The notes below the pieces were generated by a model, which saw only the letters and a list, made by a program, of their open reading frames with translations, did not search any database and had not been told where the DNA came from. From Variovorax sp. ZS18.2.2 (lineage in GTDB: Bacteria > Pseudomonadota > Gammaproteobacteria > Burkholderiales > Burkholderiaceae_C): a stretch of DNA of 64,000 nt. The position numbers and the translations under genes are program-made. Shown piece by piece: positions 1 through 8,894 of the stretch (its first letter is position 1; each line of letters begins with the position of its first letter). Location: positions 248,001 to 312,000 of the forward strand of contig NZ_JANLNM010000002.1 of NCBI RefSeq assembly GCF_024701975.1. The letters run 5' to 3'.

Positions 1-474
1 GAACACGTTGGGGTACGCGTAGGCTACGGTCATATTGCCATCCGTATCCATGCTGGCAGCCGCATTCAAGGTATCCGGGGTTGGGCTGAAATTGGATAGC
101 AGATTTCCGTCTCTGTCGTAGGCCGTGACTATTCCAGATATTCCGGTTTGACCTGCCAAGACGAAATTGCCGGCGCGGTCAACGGATAACTTCGCATTCG
201 TTGGAGGAAGCTGGATCTGGTGTTTTGTTAAAAAAGGCGTTCCCGACGACCTTATTCTTTGAGCGTACGTGGCATTGGCTGCGCCATCTCTCCAGATCAG
301 GAGTTTTTCTCCGTTGGATCCTGCGGCGAACAAACCGGAAGATTGATTGCCGGCAGTTTCGGTATTCACCATGATGGGATCCCCGAGCGGCACGGCCTGC
401 CCCAGAGGGGCAAAGACCAGTCCCGACAGGCAGCCCAATGACACCCAAAGTCGTTTCAGCAAGGTATGCGGCAT
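1..474 (-). CDS. Secreted repeat protein, 5' part only (runs off left edge)
   Basis: Reading leftwards from ATG at 474 gives 158 codons open to the window edge, so the C-terminus is missing. A GAAGGA ribosome binding site lies just upstream. Residues 1-27 form a signal peptide (basic start, hydrophobic core, cleavage near GQA). After it come three imperfect repeats with the pattern VNTETAGNQ... / YAQRIRSSG / LSVDRAGNFVLAG / ASMDTDGNMTVAYA, which resembles the VNT-T-GNQ ... D-DG-FVVAW ... YAQR-D-G repeats of large secreted, beta-rich bacterial proteins. That family likeness is inferred from motif shape. The role is unknown. The DNA is visibly poorer in G+C than the rest of the window, which suggests a more recent arrival. 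Confidence 0.75.
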   Translation of the reverse strand, partial: MPHTLLKRLWVSLGCLSGLVFAPLGQAVPLGDPIMVNTETAGNQSSGLFAAGSNGEKLLIWRDGAANATYAQRIRSSGTPFLTKHQIQLPPTNAKLSVDRAGNFVLAGQTGISGIVTAYDRDGNLLSNFSPTPDTLNAAASMDTDGNMTVAYAYPNVF

Positions 475-560
475 GGATTCCTTCTTCCCGGTTGTGATTT
501 CGATGGCTCGCTCTTCGAGGGACGGCTCGAAGAAGGGCCGCTCGCTTCATCGCGGGGTAG

Positions 561-786
561 CCGCTTCAGTGCGCCGTGAGGCCCCGCATCGCCACCGGAT
601 GCCGCTGCTCCGAACACCCTCCCCACGGGCGTCAGCGCATCCCTCTCGATCGACGGGATCGTGAGATCCGGTCGATGAAGTTGTCAACGTAGAGGTAAGT
701 TGCCGTCGGCCGCCGCGCAGCACCACTTTGTTTGCACGCGTGACGCTCTTGCTGTCGAACTTCAGCAGCACCGCCGAGCCGTTGCG
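561..786 (-). pseudogene. Decayed partial copy of the 3' end of the YncE-like gene
   Basis: This stretch aligns over its whole length with 799-1053, the last ~80 codons of the neighbouring YncE-like gene, in the same orientation and directly downstream of it. On the minus strand it begins RNGSAVLLKFDSKSVTRANKVV, close to the intact RNGSVVLLKIDGKKVTRANEVV. It then loses a block of about 25-30 bases around the GVVWSADG codons and picks up further frame changes, so YLYVDNFIDR appears in another frame. No start codon or continuous frame remains. It explains most of the gene-free interval 475-803; 475-560 shows nothing else I can support. Confidence 0.8.
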
Positions 787-803
787 CAAATGCGCACGCC
801 GCG

Positions 804-1991
804 TCAGTGCGTCGTGACGCCCCGCATCGCCGCCGGATGCCCCTGCAGCGGAAACGACTTCCCCGTCGGCACCAGCGTGTCGCCATCGACGCGCAGGATC
901 GTGATGTCCTGGTCGATGAAGTTGCCCACGTAGAGGTACTTGCCGTCGGCGCTCCACACCACGCCCTCGGGCAGGCCGCGCACCACCACTTCGTTGGCGC
1001 GCGTGACCTTCTTGCCGTCGATCTTCAGCAGCACCACCGAGCCGTTGCGGTTGTAGAAGTAGGCGCTCTTCGACGAATTGCTGCCGCGCAGGATCGCCGC
1101 CACCGCGTGCCGGCCGGTCGGGCTCACGGCCAGGCCTTCGGGGCCGTCGCCGACCACGACCTTGTCGACCACGCGCGGCGGTGTCGCCTCGAGGTCGATC
1201 ACGCTCACCGTGTCGACCTGTCCGTCGGAGGCGCCCGAGTTGCCGTTGTCCGCCGTGAGCGCGAGCTTGCCGTCGGGCGTCACGTCCACGTTGTAGGGCC
1301 AGAGGCCGGCCGCGAGGTCGACCTTGTTGTAGCTGATCTTCTCGCCGTTCACTTCGAGCAACGCGATCTTGTGGGCCGGGAACTTGGCGACCAGCGCGCG
1401 TTTGCCATCGGGCGTGAAGCGCACGTGCGCCACCGAATCGTTCATGGCCACGGTGTCGATCAGCGTCACCTTCTTGCCCGCGATGCGCAGCACGCTCACC
1501 GAGTTGTCGGCGCGGTTGGCCACCAGCGCGAGGTTGCCCGCGCGGTTGATCGACAGGCCCGAGGGCTGCTTGCCCACGGCGAGCGTGTCGATCAGCTTCG
1601 GTGGCGTGGTGGTCAGGTCGATCACGAAGAGGCGGTTGTCGGGCACCTGCTTCCTCACGCCGTTTTCCTCGACCACGTTGAGCGAGTTGGCGACCAGCGC
1701 GAGCGTCTCGCCGGGCGTGATCGCCAGGTTGGTCGGCGGGCCGGCGATGGTGTTGTCCAGCTGCAGCGTGCCGACGACTTTGGGTGCGAGCGGATCGGTG
1801 CCGATGTCGAGCACCTGCACCGTGTCGCGCCCCATCGGCGTGAGGATCACGACGCCGGCGTCGCTCCACGACTGCTTCTCGTCGTTGGCCACGATCATCA
1901 GCTGGCGCTGCGGCACGGTGGGAGTGAGGTTGGTGCAGCCCGAGAGCGCGGCCAGGGCAAGGGCGACCAATGGGGCAGGGTGGAACTTCAT
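804..1991 (-). CDS. YncE-like beta-propeller lipoprotein
   Basis: 395 aa. The N-terminus is a lipoprotein signal ending in ALSGC, so it should be lipid-anchored in the cell envelope. The rest is a series of blades with the recurring pattern V-x-V-I-D-(L/T)-(T/E)-x-x-P-(P/K) followed by SPxGRxAVA or xPDGKxALVA, typical of the YncE/Lactonase seven-bladed propeller fold. The start at 1991 is chosen because it directly precedes the lipobox and has a GGAGA ribosome binding site. The long upstream extension in the same frame lacks this. Substrate and partner are unknown. A broken copy of its 3' end lies immediately downstream. Confidence 0.85.
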   Translation of the reverse strand: MKFHPAPLVALALAALSGCTNLTPTVPQRQLMIVANDEKQSWSDAGVVILTPMGRDTVQVLDIGTDPLAPKVVGTLQLDNTIAGPPTNLAITPGETLALVANSLNVVEENGVRKQVPDNRLFVIDLTTTPPKLIDTLAVGKQPSGLSINRAGNLALVANRADNSVSVLRIAGKKVTLIDTVAMNDSVAHVRFTPDGKRALVAKFPAHKIALLEVNGEKISYNKVDLAAGLWPYNVDVTPDGKLALTADNGNSGASDGQVDTVSVIDLEATPPRVVDKVVVGDGPEGLAVSPTGRHAVAAILRGSNSSKSAYFYNRNGSVVLLKIDGKKVTRANEVVVRGLPEGVVWSADGKYLYVGNFIDQDITILRVDGDTLVPTGKSFPLQGHPAAMRGVTTH

Positions 1992-2093
1992 GGTGCGTGT
2001 CTCCGTTGTTGTGTGTCGTTGTCGCGCGCGCCGGGTGGCCGCTGCGCATCGTAGCGGCACAATCATTCGCCCCAACACCCCAGAGCAAGCCGC

Positions 2094-2366
2094 ATGACCA
2101 TCGAGATATCCAAGGAAGCGCGCCAGCAGGCGATCGCCTCGATCGAGCGCTATTTCAACGAGAACATGGAAGAGAAGATCGGCAACATCGCGGCGGGCGC
2201 GCTGCTCGGCTTCTTCCTGGAGGAGGTCGGCCCGATCGTCTACAACAAGGCCGTGGCCGAGGTGCAGGAGCGGCTGCAGTCGCGCATCTCGGAAGTCGAT
2301 CTTGAAGTGCACGAGGACGAGTTCCAGTACTGGCGCAAATTCGACAGGCAGAAGAAGGGCAAGTAG
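2094..2366 (+). CDS. DUF2164 family protein
   Basis: 90 aa, acidic and helical, with no signal peptide or membrane segment. The order [40 protein letters not shown] and then a basic tail matches my memory of the DUF2164 family, small cytosolic proteins of unknown role. Divergent from the YncE-like gene, with starts about 100 bases apart, so the two may share a promoter region. Confidence 0.8.
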   Translation: MTIEISKEARQQAIASIERYFNENMEEKIGNIAAGALLGFFLEEVGPIVYNKAVAEVQERLQSRISEVDLEVHEDEFQYWRKFDRQKKGK

Positions 2367-2435
2367 GGCCGGGCGTCGCGCGCACGCATCGCCCGCCATT
2401 CAAAGATGCTTCCAAACGTTGCAGAATCCCGAGCC

Positions 2436-2864
2436 ATGCAACTCCACCGCCTGACCACCCGTTTTTCGCCTTCCTCGCTGCTGCGCACCTTGGTCGCCGT
2501 GCCGCTCGTGCTGGCCGCATCCCTCGCAGTTGCGCAGCAGGAGCCGCCCTCGGCGTTTCCCCTGGACGCCGCCGGCTACCTGAACGAGGAACTGCCGCGC
2601 ATGGAGGCCGCCATCGCCGCCCGAGACCGCAGCTTCTTCCACGGCGCAATGGCCCGCACGGTGCAGTTCACCGAGCGCTGGGGCTTCAAGGTGAAGGCCA
2701 ATCCGGATCTCGCGGCCTACCCGATGTGCACCTCGGCGGTGATGGATTACGTGGTCGTCGGCATGTGCAAGCTGACGCCCGGCGACGAGGCCTGCGAGCC
2801 CGGGCTGGCGCCACGTTTCGATGCCAATGTGCAGCGCTGCCGGGAGCTGGCGGCGCAAAAATAG
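2436..2864 (+). CDS. Small secreted protein of unknown function
   Basis: 142 aa from ATG 2436. An in-frame ATG at 2406 would add ten residues, but those weaken the signal peptide. Residues 1-33 look like a Sec signal (basic start, [20 protein letters not shown]). The mature part contains four cysteines (in MCTSA, GMCKLTP, EACEPG and RCREL) that could form two disulfides, as expected for a periplasmic protein. I do not recognise the family. It sits alone between DUF2164 and an enoyl-CoA hydratase. Confidence 0.7.
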   Translation: MQLHRLTTRFSPSSLLRTLVAVPLVLAASLAVAQQEPPSAFPLDAAGYLNEELPRMEAAIAARDRSFFHGAMARTVQFTERWGFKVKANPDLAAYPMCTSAVMDYVVVGMCKLTPGDEACEPGLAPRFDANVQRCRELAAQK

Positions 2865-2923
2865 CCGTCCGATCCTTCAACCAAGAAAAAAGTCCTCGTC
2901 TGCGGACGCTGGACGGAGACACC

Positions 2924-3721
2924 ATGGACTACGCCCGCTACCAGACCCTCGCCATCACGCGCCGCGGCGCCAACGGCACCGTGCTCGACATCCAGATGCG
3001 CGCGGCCAACGGCAAGCTGCCGACCGCCGGCCATGACGGCCACCGCGAGCTCGCCGAGATCTGGCGCGACCTCTCGGCCGACGACACGGTGCGCTGCGCG
3101 GTGCTGCGGGGCGAAGGGCTGGGCTTCTCGGGCGGCGGCGACCTGACGCTGGTGCAGGACATGGCCACCGACGACGCCATCCGCCAGCGTGTCTGGAAAG
3201 AGGCGCGCGACCTCGTCTACAACATCATCAACTGCGACAAGCCCATCGTGAGCGCCATGCACGGCCCGGCCGTTGGCGCGGGGCTGGTGGCGGGCCTGCT
3301 CGCCGACATTTCCATCGCCACGAAGAGCGCGAAGATCGTCGATGGCCACACGCGCCTGGGCGTGGCGGCGGGCGACCATGCGGCCATCGTCTGGCCGCTG
3401 CTGTGCGGCATGGCCAAGGCCAAGTACCACCTGCTGCTGTGCGAGCCGGTGAGCGGCGAGGAGGCCGAGCGCATCGGGCTGGTGTCGCTCGCGGTGGAAG
3501 AGGCCGACCTGCTGCCGCGCGCCTACGAAGTGGCCGACCGGCTTGCGGCCGGCAGCCAGAGCGCGATCCGCTTCACCAAGTACGCGCTCAACAACTGGCT
3601 GCGCCAGGCTGGGCCGACCTTCGACGCTTCGTTGGCGCTCGAATTCATGGGCTTCGCGGGCGCCGATGTGCGCGAAGGCGTGGCGTCGCTGCGCGAGCGG
3701 CGCGCGCCGAACTTCGGTTGA
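2924..3721 (+). CDS. Enoyl-CoA hydratase/isomerase family protein
   Basis: 265 aa crotonase-fold protein. The first oxyanion-hole loop is visible as [11 protein letters not shown] near residue 65, and the second as [11 protein letters not shown] near residue 110, followed by DISIAT and the usual helical C-terminal third. Start 2924 has a GGAG ribosome binding site. It should act on an acyl-CoA in fatty or aromatic acid breakdown, but the substrate cannot be told. Its 3' end faces the DUF2817 peptidase gene with a 25-bp gap. Confidence 0.88.
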   Translation: MDYARYQTLAITRRGANGTVLDIQMRAANGKLPTAGHDGHRELAEIWRDLSADDTVRCAVLRGEGLGFSGGGDLTLVQDMATDDAIRQRVWKEARDLVYNIINCDKPIVSAMHGPAVGAGLVAGLLADISIATKSAKIVDGHTRLGVAAGDHAAIVWPLLCGMAKAKYHLLLCEPVSGEEAERIGLVSLAVEEADLLPRAYEVADRLAAGSQSAIRFTKYALNNWLRQAGPTFDASLALEFMGFAGADVREGVASLRERRAPNFG

Positions 3722-3746
3722 AGAAGACGAAGTCCGGCTTGCGGGA

Positions 3747-4850
3747 TCAGGCCTTCTTCAGGCCTTGGAGCGTCTGCAGCAGCACGACGCGCGTCTGCCC
3801 CAGCACCATGCCTTTCCACTCGTCGTTGTCGCAGTAGAACGCGTCGCGCAGCCCCTGGCGGATCTCGCGCTTCTGCGCTTCCGGTGCCTCGGGGTGGCGG
3901 CGCAGCCAGGTGTCGGCGCGCAGGCGAAGCAGCACTTCCAGATCGGGCAGCGTGCCGAACTCCAGGCCCATCGGCGCGACGCGGGCGTTCGGGCATTCGT
4001 CGTACGCGGTCGAGATGACGGGGCCCGACACGTCGGCCGATGCCGAGTCGCCGGCAAAGGGCGCGAACACGTCGGCGCCCCACCAGGCATGCGCCAACGC
4101 GAGGTCTTCGGGCGTGTTCCGGCCCGGGTAGATCTTCTCGCCGTGGCCGTAGGGGCCCAGGCCCGTGTGGACGTCGATCCAGCCGAGGTGGGTGGCCGAT
4201 GCCGCGTACTTGCGCAAGATCGCGCGAATGGTCTTGTTGCTCCAGGACGGCGCGGTGCCGCCGTAGAACAGGCCGTCCGGCGAGGTGTACTGGCCCTTGG
4301 TAACGGCCGCGCGGAAGGCGGTCATGCCGTGCTTGCCGATGTAGGCGCCCACGGCCGCGTCGTCGGCGGGTGTCGGCGGCCAGCTGGCGGGCAGCACCAG
4401 CGGCTCGACTTCGGCATAGCCGGCATTCACCGGCAGCGGCGCATTGAAGTCGATGTGGTTGCGGTTCAGGTCGATGTTGTCTTCGTTCGTGCGGTGCAGG
4501 TGCGAAAACCCGTGCGGGTTGACCGCATGCACCAGCAGCAGCGCCACGCCGGCCTGTTCGAGCCGCGCGAGCAGGTCGGCGTCGTGGAGCGTCGCGACCT
4601 GCGCGCCCGAGCCGCAGAAGCCCTCGGGGCCGTGCGTGCCCGAGGTGACGAGCAGGACCTTCTTCGCGTCCTTCGCGCCGATCAGCGCCACGTCGGTGGC
4701 GAGTTCTTCGCCGAGCGCGCCGCGGTGCGCGGGATGCACGAACGAATCGACGGCCGCGCCGCGCTGGGCGGCGGCGTCGAGGAACTTGGCGCGGGCTTCG
4801 ACATACGTGCCGGAGAAGTGGCGCGTGGCGGCGGTGGGTTGTGTTTGCAT
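3747..4850 (-). CDS. DUF2817 (M14-like zinc carboxypeptidase) family protein
   Basis: 367 aa, no signal peptide, so probably cytosolic. The M14-type zinc motif is present: SGTHGPEG (His and Glu ligands, near residue 70), then IDVHTGLG (third ligand His, near 226) and GLEFGTL (candidate catalytic Glu, near 303). DLNRN matches the substrate-binding Asn-Arg of M14 enzymes. The expected reaction is hydrolysis of an amide or peptide bond next to a free carboxylate. It follows an MHS transporter by 39 bp on the same strand and has an AGGAG site, so the pair probably forms one operon that imports and then hydrolyses a small amide. Confidence 0.82.
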   Translation of the reverse strand: MQTQPTAATRHFSGTYVEARAKFLDAAAQRGAAVDSFVHPAHRGALGEELATDVALIGAKDAKKVLLVTSGTHGPEGFCGSGAQVATLHDADLLARLEQAGVALLLVHAVNPHGFSHLHRTNEDNIDLNRNHIDFNAPLPVNAGYAEVEPLVLPASWPPTPADDAAVGAYIGKHGMTAFRAAVTKGQYTSPDGLFYGGTAPSWSNKTIRAILRKYAASATHLGWIDVHTGLGPYGHGEKIYPGRNTPEDLALAHAWWGADVFAPFAGDSASADVSGPVISTAYDECPNARVAPMGLEFGTLPDLEVLLRLRADTWLRRHPEAPEAQKREIRQGLRDAFYCDNDEWKGMVLGQTRVVLLQTLQGLKKA

Positions 4851-4889
4851 GGGTTGGGGCTCCTGTACGGGATCGTGGGAATGCTTTTT

Positions 4890-6215
4890 TCAGGCCGGCG
4901 CGTGGGCATCCGCGGCATCGATGTCGCGGCCCGTGTGGTCGCGAAGCCAGATCAGGCCGAGCAGCGAGATCACCGTCATCGCCACGAGGTACCAGGCCGG
5001 CGCGAGCTTGCTGCCGGTGGCGTTGACCAGCCAGGTGCTGATGAAGGGCGCGAAGCCGCCGAAGAGCGCCACGCCCACGCTGTACACCAGCGACATGCCG
5101 CTCGCGCGCACGCGCTTGGGGAACATCTCCGGCAGCATCGTGATGCCGGGCACCGTCTGCACCACCAGGCCGACGCTGAACACGCCGAGCACGACGAACA
5201 GCACCAGCGGCGTCGGCGAGGCGTTGAGCCAGAGGAAGCCGGGGTAGATCAGGATCGCCATCGCGATGCGGCTCCAGAAGATGAGCGTCTTGCGGCCCAC
5301 GATGTCCGACAGCTTGCCCACGAACGGCGCGAACGCGAACGAGATCAGCCCGGTGAGCGCGGCGCCGAACAGCGCCACCGAGGGCGTGAGGCCAAGCTCG
5401 CGCACTGCATACGTGGGCATGTAGAAGGTCACGACATACGCGGCCGTGGTGCCGCCGACGATCGCCAGGATCGCGGCCAGCACCGTCTTGCCGTGCTGCG
5501 TGCAGACGATCTTCAGGCTGCTCTCGCGCGGCGCGGCGGCTTCTTCGGGCGAGATGTGCAGCGACTCTTCGAGATGTCGGCGGATGTACATGCCCACCGG
5601 CGCGATCAGCATGCCGATGATGAAAGGCACGCGCCAGCCCCAGCTCTGCATCGCCTCGGGAGTCAGCGAGAAGGTGAGCGCGCCCACCACGATGGCGCCG
5701 AGCATCACACCCAGCCCCTGGCTCGCGAACTGCCAGCTCGCCATGTAGCCGCGGTTGGCGGGCGTGGCGTGCTCCACCAGCAGCGTGGTCGATGCGCCCA
5801 CTTCGCCGCCGGCCGAGAAACCCTGGATGAGCCGCGCCAGCACGATGACGATCGGCGCCGCGACGCCGATGGCCGCATAGGTCGGCGTGAAGGCGATGAG
5901 CGCGCAGCCCAGCGCCATCAGGAAGATGGTGAGCGTCATGGCCTTCTTGCGGCCCGCGCGGTCGGCGTACGCGCCGATCACGATGCCGCCCAGCGGCCGC
6001 ATGATGAAGCCGACGCCGAAGCTCGCCACCGTCAGCAGCAACTGGCCGTACGAATTGAAGGTCGGAAAGAAGAGCTTGCCGATCACGAGCGCCAGGAACC
6101 CGTAGACCGTGAAGTCGAAGAACTCGAGCCCGTTGCCGATGGTGGTGGCGACGATGGTCTGGCGCCGGCGGGCGGACGAGGGCTGCGTCTGCGACAGCGT
6201 GTGGGGGATGCTCAT
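4890..6215 (-). CDS. MFS transporter of the MHS (metabolite:H+ symporter) type
   Basis: 441 aa with about 12 membrane helices. Typical MHS features are the opening [16 protein letters not shown], the loop 2-3 motif [11 protein letters not shown], and the central [12 protein letters not shown]. Start 6215 is taken because GGAGAGAC stands just before it; a 30-residue in-frame extension upstream looks non-coding. Members of this group import carboxylates and osmolytes with protons. It is the first gene of a probable two-gene operon with the DUF2817 peptidase and is divergent from a LysR gene, which is its likely regulator. Confidence 0.88.
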   Translation of the reverse strand: MSIPHTLSQTQPSSARRRQTIVATTIGNGLEFFDFTVYGFLALVIGKLFFPTFNSYGQLLLTVASFGVGFIMRPLGGIVIGAYADRAGRKKAMTLTIFLMALGCALIAFTPTYAAIGVAAPIVIVLARLIQGFSAGGEVGASTTLLVEHATPANRGYMASWQFASQGLGVMLGAIVVGALTFSLTPEAMQSWGWRVPFIIGMLIAPVGMYIRRHLEESLHISPEEAAAPRESSLKIVCTQHGKTVLAAILAIVGGTTAAYVVTFYMPTYAVRELGLTPSVALFGAALTGLISFAFAPFVGKLSDIVGRKTLIFWSRIAMAILIYPGFLWLNASPTPLVLFVVLGVFSVGLVVQTVPGITMLPEMFPKRVRASGMSLVYSVGVALFGGFAPFISTWLVNATGSKLAPAWYLVAMTVISLLGLIWLRDHTGRDIDAADAHAPA

Positions 6216-6358
6216 GTCTCTCCAGGTGTGCTTTTGTGTGATCTGGTTGGAAGGTCGTGCGACCGCGGCGGATGCTAGAGACTTGGTACTGTCATGAAAA
6301 GACAATAATTGGGCGAGAACGATAACTTTTGGTTGTCATAACCCCGGTGCCTTGAGCG
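6216..6358. promoter_or_regulatory. Divergent promoter region, MHS transporter / LysR gene
   Basis: 143 bases between divergent starts, with an AT-rich core (about 6292-6345) unlike the GC-rich surroundings. The core carries an interrupted inverted pair, GACAATAA near 6301 and TTGTC near 6334. That arrangement is what a LysR-type regulator site would look like, but the arms are short and the assignment is inference. Confidence 0.4.
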
Positions 6359-7261
6359 ATGAAGCCCAATCAGTTGCACGCCTTCGTGGCGGTGGTCGAG
6401 CAGATGAGCATTCGCGCCGCCGCGCGCGTGCTGGGGCTCTCGCAGCCGGCGGTGACCAAGATCGTGCGCGAGCTGGAGCGCGAGGTCGGCGCACCGCTGG
6501 TGGAGCGCAGCGTCAAGGGCGTGCGGCTCACCGAGTTCGGCAAGGCCTTTGCGCCGCGCGCGCGGCTGCTGCTGGCCGACATGGCGCGCGCACGCGACGA
6601 GATCGCGCAGATCCGCGATGGCGCGACCGGCACGGTGTCGATGGCGGTGAGCGCATCGTTCGCGCTCACCGTGCTGCCCGCGGCCTTCAAGGACTTCCAC
6701 ACGCGCCTGCCCGCGGTCGACGTGCAGTTCAGCGAGGCGGTGCTGCCCTGGATGCTCGCGCGGCTGCGCGACGGGTTCCTCGATTTCGCGGTGGCCCACG
6801 TGGTGCCCGGCACGCTCGATGCGCAGTTCGAGGCGGTCGAGCTCTTTCCTGTGAAGCTGGTGGTGGGCCTGCGCGAGCGCCATCCGCTGCGGGACGCGCG
6901 TTCGCTGCACGACCTGTATGCCGGCGAATGGATCCTGCCGGGCGACGACCACCGCGGGCGCGAGGCCGTCTCGCCGCTCTTCACGCCGCTGGGCCTGCCG
7001 CCGCCCGCCCGCATCATCCAGGGGCAGTCGGTCACGGTGGCGCTCGGGCTGGTCGGGCACATGGACCTGATCGGGCTGTTCGTCGAGCCGCTGGTCAAGC
7101 TGACGTTCAAGCGGCATGGCATCCGGCGCATCGACGTGGTGGAAACGCTCCCCACGCTGAACGTGTGCGTGGTGCGGCGGCGAAGCCAGTTGTCGACGCC
7201 GGCGGCGCAGCATTTCATCGAATGCATCCAGCGCGCTTCGGCGGCTGCGATGGGCGGCTAG
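6359..7261 (+). CDS. LysR-family transcriptional regulator
   Basis: 300 aa. N-terminal winged helix-turn-helix (residues ~1-60, with SIRAAARVLGLSQPAVTKIVRELE as recognition region), linker helix, then a periplasmic-binding-like effector domain from ~90 to the end. Divergent from the MHS transporter-DUF2817 operon across an AT-rich spacer, so it most likely controls that operon in response to the transported compound. Its stop codon overlaps the stop of the convergent GST gene. Confidence 0.9.
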   Translation: MKPNQLHAFVAVVEQMSIRAAARVLGLSQPAVTKIVRELEREVGAPLVERSVKGVRLTEFGKAFAPRARLLLADMARARDEIAQIRDGATGTVSMAVSASFALTVLPAAFKDFHTRLPAVDVQFSEAVLPWMLARLRDGFLDFAVAHVVPGTLDAQFEAVELFPVKLVVGLRERHPLRDARSLHDLYAGEWILPGDDHRGREAVSPLFTPLGLPPPARIIQGQSVTVALGLVGHMDLIGLFVEPLVKLTFKRHGIRRIDVVETLPTLNVCVVRRRSQLSTPAAQHFIECIQRASAAAMGG

Positions 7262-7914
7262 GGCTGCGGAAAGTCGATGCCCGGTTCGCCTGGCTTCCAG
7301 GGGGCGTACTTGGGCATGGCGCGGGCGAACAGGTCCGAAGCGGTCCATGCGGACAGCCAGGCGTGCAGGCGCGGCCACGGCTGGGCATCGAACCATGCGG
7401 CATCGACCATCGCGAACTGGCGCACGAAGGGCATGAGGGCGGCGTCGGCCAATGTCGCGTGTGTGCCGGCCAGATGAGGTGACACCGAGAGCCGGGCTTC
7501 GAGATCGCGCAAGAACGCCGCGCCGCGCTCGCGGGCTGCATGTTCCGCGTCGTCGAATCGATTGGGGTACTTGTAGCGGTCGAGCTGCGGCTTGAAATCG
7601 CCATCGCAGGCGGCCACCAGCGCGAGCAGGTCGTCAAGCGTGCCGGCATCGGGCTGCAGCCAGTGCTGCGGATCGTTGCGCCGCAGGGCCCACAGCATGA
7701 TGTCCAGGCTCTGCTCGATCACCGTGCCGTCGGCCATCACGAGCACCGGCACGGTGCCCTTGGGCGATGCGGCAAGCATCTCGGCGGGCTTGTCGCGCAG
7801 CACGATTTCGCGCAGCTCGCAGTGCGTGTCGCTCGCGATCAACGCAAGCCGGGCGCGCATCGCGTAGGGGCAACGGCGGAACGAATAGAGAACGGGGAGG
7901 GCGGTGGAAGGCAT
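7258..7914 (-). CDS. Glutathione S-transferase family protein
   Basis: 218 aa. The thioredoxin-like N-terminal domain begins LYSFRRCPYAMRARLAL, with a CPYA motif as in omega/glutaredoxin-like GSTs, and has the conserved KGTVPVL cis-Pro and EQSLDI glutathione-binding segment. The C-terminal helical domain follows from ~90. The Cys suggests thiol transfer or deglutathionylation rather than classical conjugation. It converges on the LysR gene with a 4-bp overlap and has no recognisable ribosome binding site, so the start is less sure than the identity. Confidence 0.85.
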   Translation of the reverse strand: MPSTALPVLYSFRRCPYAMRARLALIASDTHCELREIVLRDKPAEMLAASPKGTVPVLVMADGTVIEQSLDIMLWALRRNDPQHWLQPDAGTLDDLLALVAACDGDFKPQLDRYKYPNRFDDAEHAARERGAAFLRDLEARLSVSPHLAGTHATLADAALMPFVRQFAMVDAAWFDAQPWPRLHAWLSAWTASDLFARAMPKYAPWKPGEPGIDFPQP

Positions 7915-7982
7915 GCGAGCGGCCGATTTTCGGTCAGCGCGGACTGCTCGCGCCCGGTCGGGTTTTTCAACACAATGGGCCG

Positions 7983-8852
7983 ATGGGCGAACGCCTCTTC
8001 CTCCGGCTCGACGACGACCTGCTGCATGGGCCGGAATCGGGCGTGCCCGCCGGCACGCTGCGCGCGGTGCCGGTGAGCGCTGCGTTGCAGGCGCATGTCT
8101 CCCACATCCTGCTGTACCGCGAGACCTTCGCCGCAGGGCACGAGGTGCATGAACGCGTGCTGCCCGATGGCGCGGTGCGCCTCGTCTTCAACCTCGGCGA
8201 TGCGCCTTCCGCGGGCGAGGGCGCGGGGCTGCCGGTGGAGGCGATCGGAGCTTCCGCCGCACCGGTCGTGGTGCGCATGCGCGACACGGTAGAGGGCATG
8301 TCCGTCACGCTGCGGCCCGGGGCGGCGGCTGCGCTGCTGGGCTTGCCTGCCGGCGAGATTACGGGCCAGGCCGTGCACCTGGACGAACTCTGGCGGGGCG
8401 GTGCAGCCGAGTTGCTGACGCGCATGGCCGAGGCGCCCGACGATGCCGCGCGCGCTGCGCTGCTTCAGTCCGTGCTGGAGCGCCGGCTGCGCGATAGCAG
8501 CGGTGCCGTGCACGCAGCTGCGATGCACGCGGCCCGCCTCATCTCGGAATCGGGCGGCCGGAAACCCTTGCGCGACGTGGCGGTGGCTGTCGGTGTCGGC
8601 GAGCGGCGGCTGCAGCAGCTTTTCCACGCACACGTCGGGCTGTCGCCGCGTGCCTGGGCGCGGCTCGCGCGGCTGCACGACTGCCTGCGCGCGCTGCGGC
8701 TGCAACCAGCGCCGGCCTGGGCCGATGTGGCGGTCGAGAGCGGCTTTTACGACCAGTCGCACCTGGTCAACGAATTCCGCGCGCTCTGCGGCGTCACGCC
8801 CACCGAGTTCATGGGGCACGCGATTTCGGGTTCTTCCAAGACGCTCGTTTGA
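7983..8852 (+). CDS. AraC-family transcriptional regulator (DUF6597-like N-domain)
   Basis: 289 aa from ATG 7983. The N-terminal part (LLYRETFAAGHEVHERVLPDGAVRLVFNLGD) is of the type found in AraC proteins with a DUF6597-like sensor domain. The C-terminal ~100 residues hold the two helix-turn-helix motifs, seen as LRDVAVAVGVGERRLQQLF and DVAVESGFYDQSHLVNEFR. Divergent from the GST gene and 42 bp ahead of an SDR gene, which is the likely target. Upstream in-frame codons run into the GST promoter side and are unlikely to be used. Confidence 0.85.
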   Translation: MGERLFLRLDDDLLHGPESGVPAGTLRAVPVSAALQAHVSHILLYRETFAAGHEVHERVLPDGAVRLVFNLGDAPSAGEGAGLPVEAIGASAAPVVVRMRDTVEGMSVTLRPGAAAALLGLPAGEITGQAVHLDELWRGGAAELLTRMAEAPDDAARAALLQSVLERRLRDSSGAVHAAAMHAARLISESGGRKPLRDVAVAVGVGERRLQQLFHAHVGLSPRAWARLARLHDCLRALRLQPAPAWADVAVESGFYDQSHLVNEFRALCGVTPTEFMGHAISGSSKTLV

Positions 8853-8894
8853 GGGCGCACTATCTTCGTCGGCGTTCAAACCAAGGAGCACCGG

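Noticed and set aside
547..2088. 513-aa frame on the minus strand across the YncE-like gene
   Set aside because: It is the alternative frame of the lipoprotein gene, arginine- and glycine-rich with no domain pattern, a G+C shadow.
3543..6278. 911-aa plus-strand frame
   Set aside because: It is antisense to the DUF2817 and MHS genes, made of Arg/His/Ala runs, with no motif or ribosome binding site.
6292..6345. Firm LysR operator
   Set aside because: Only short interrupted arms are visible, so it is listed as a region with low confidence, not as a defined site.
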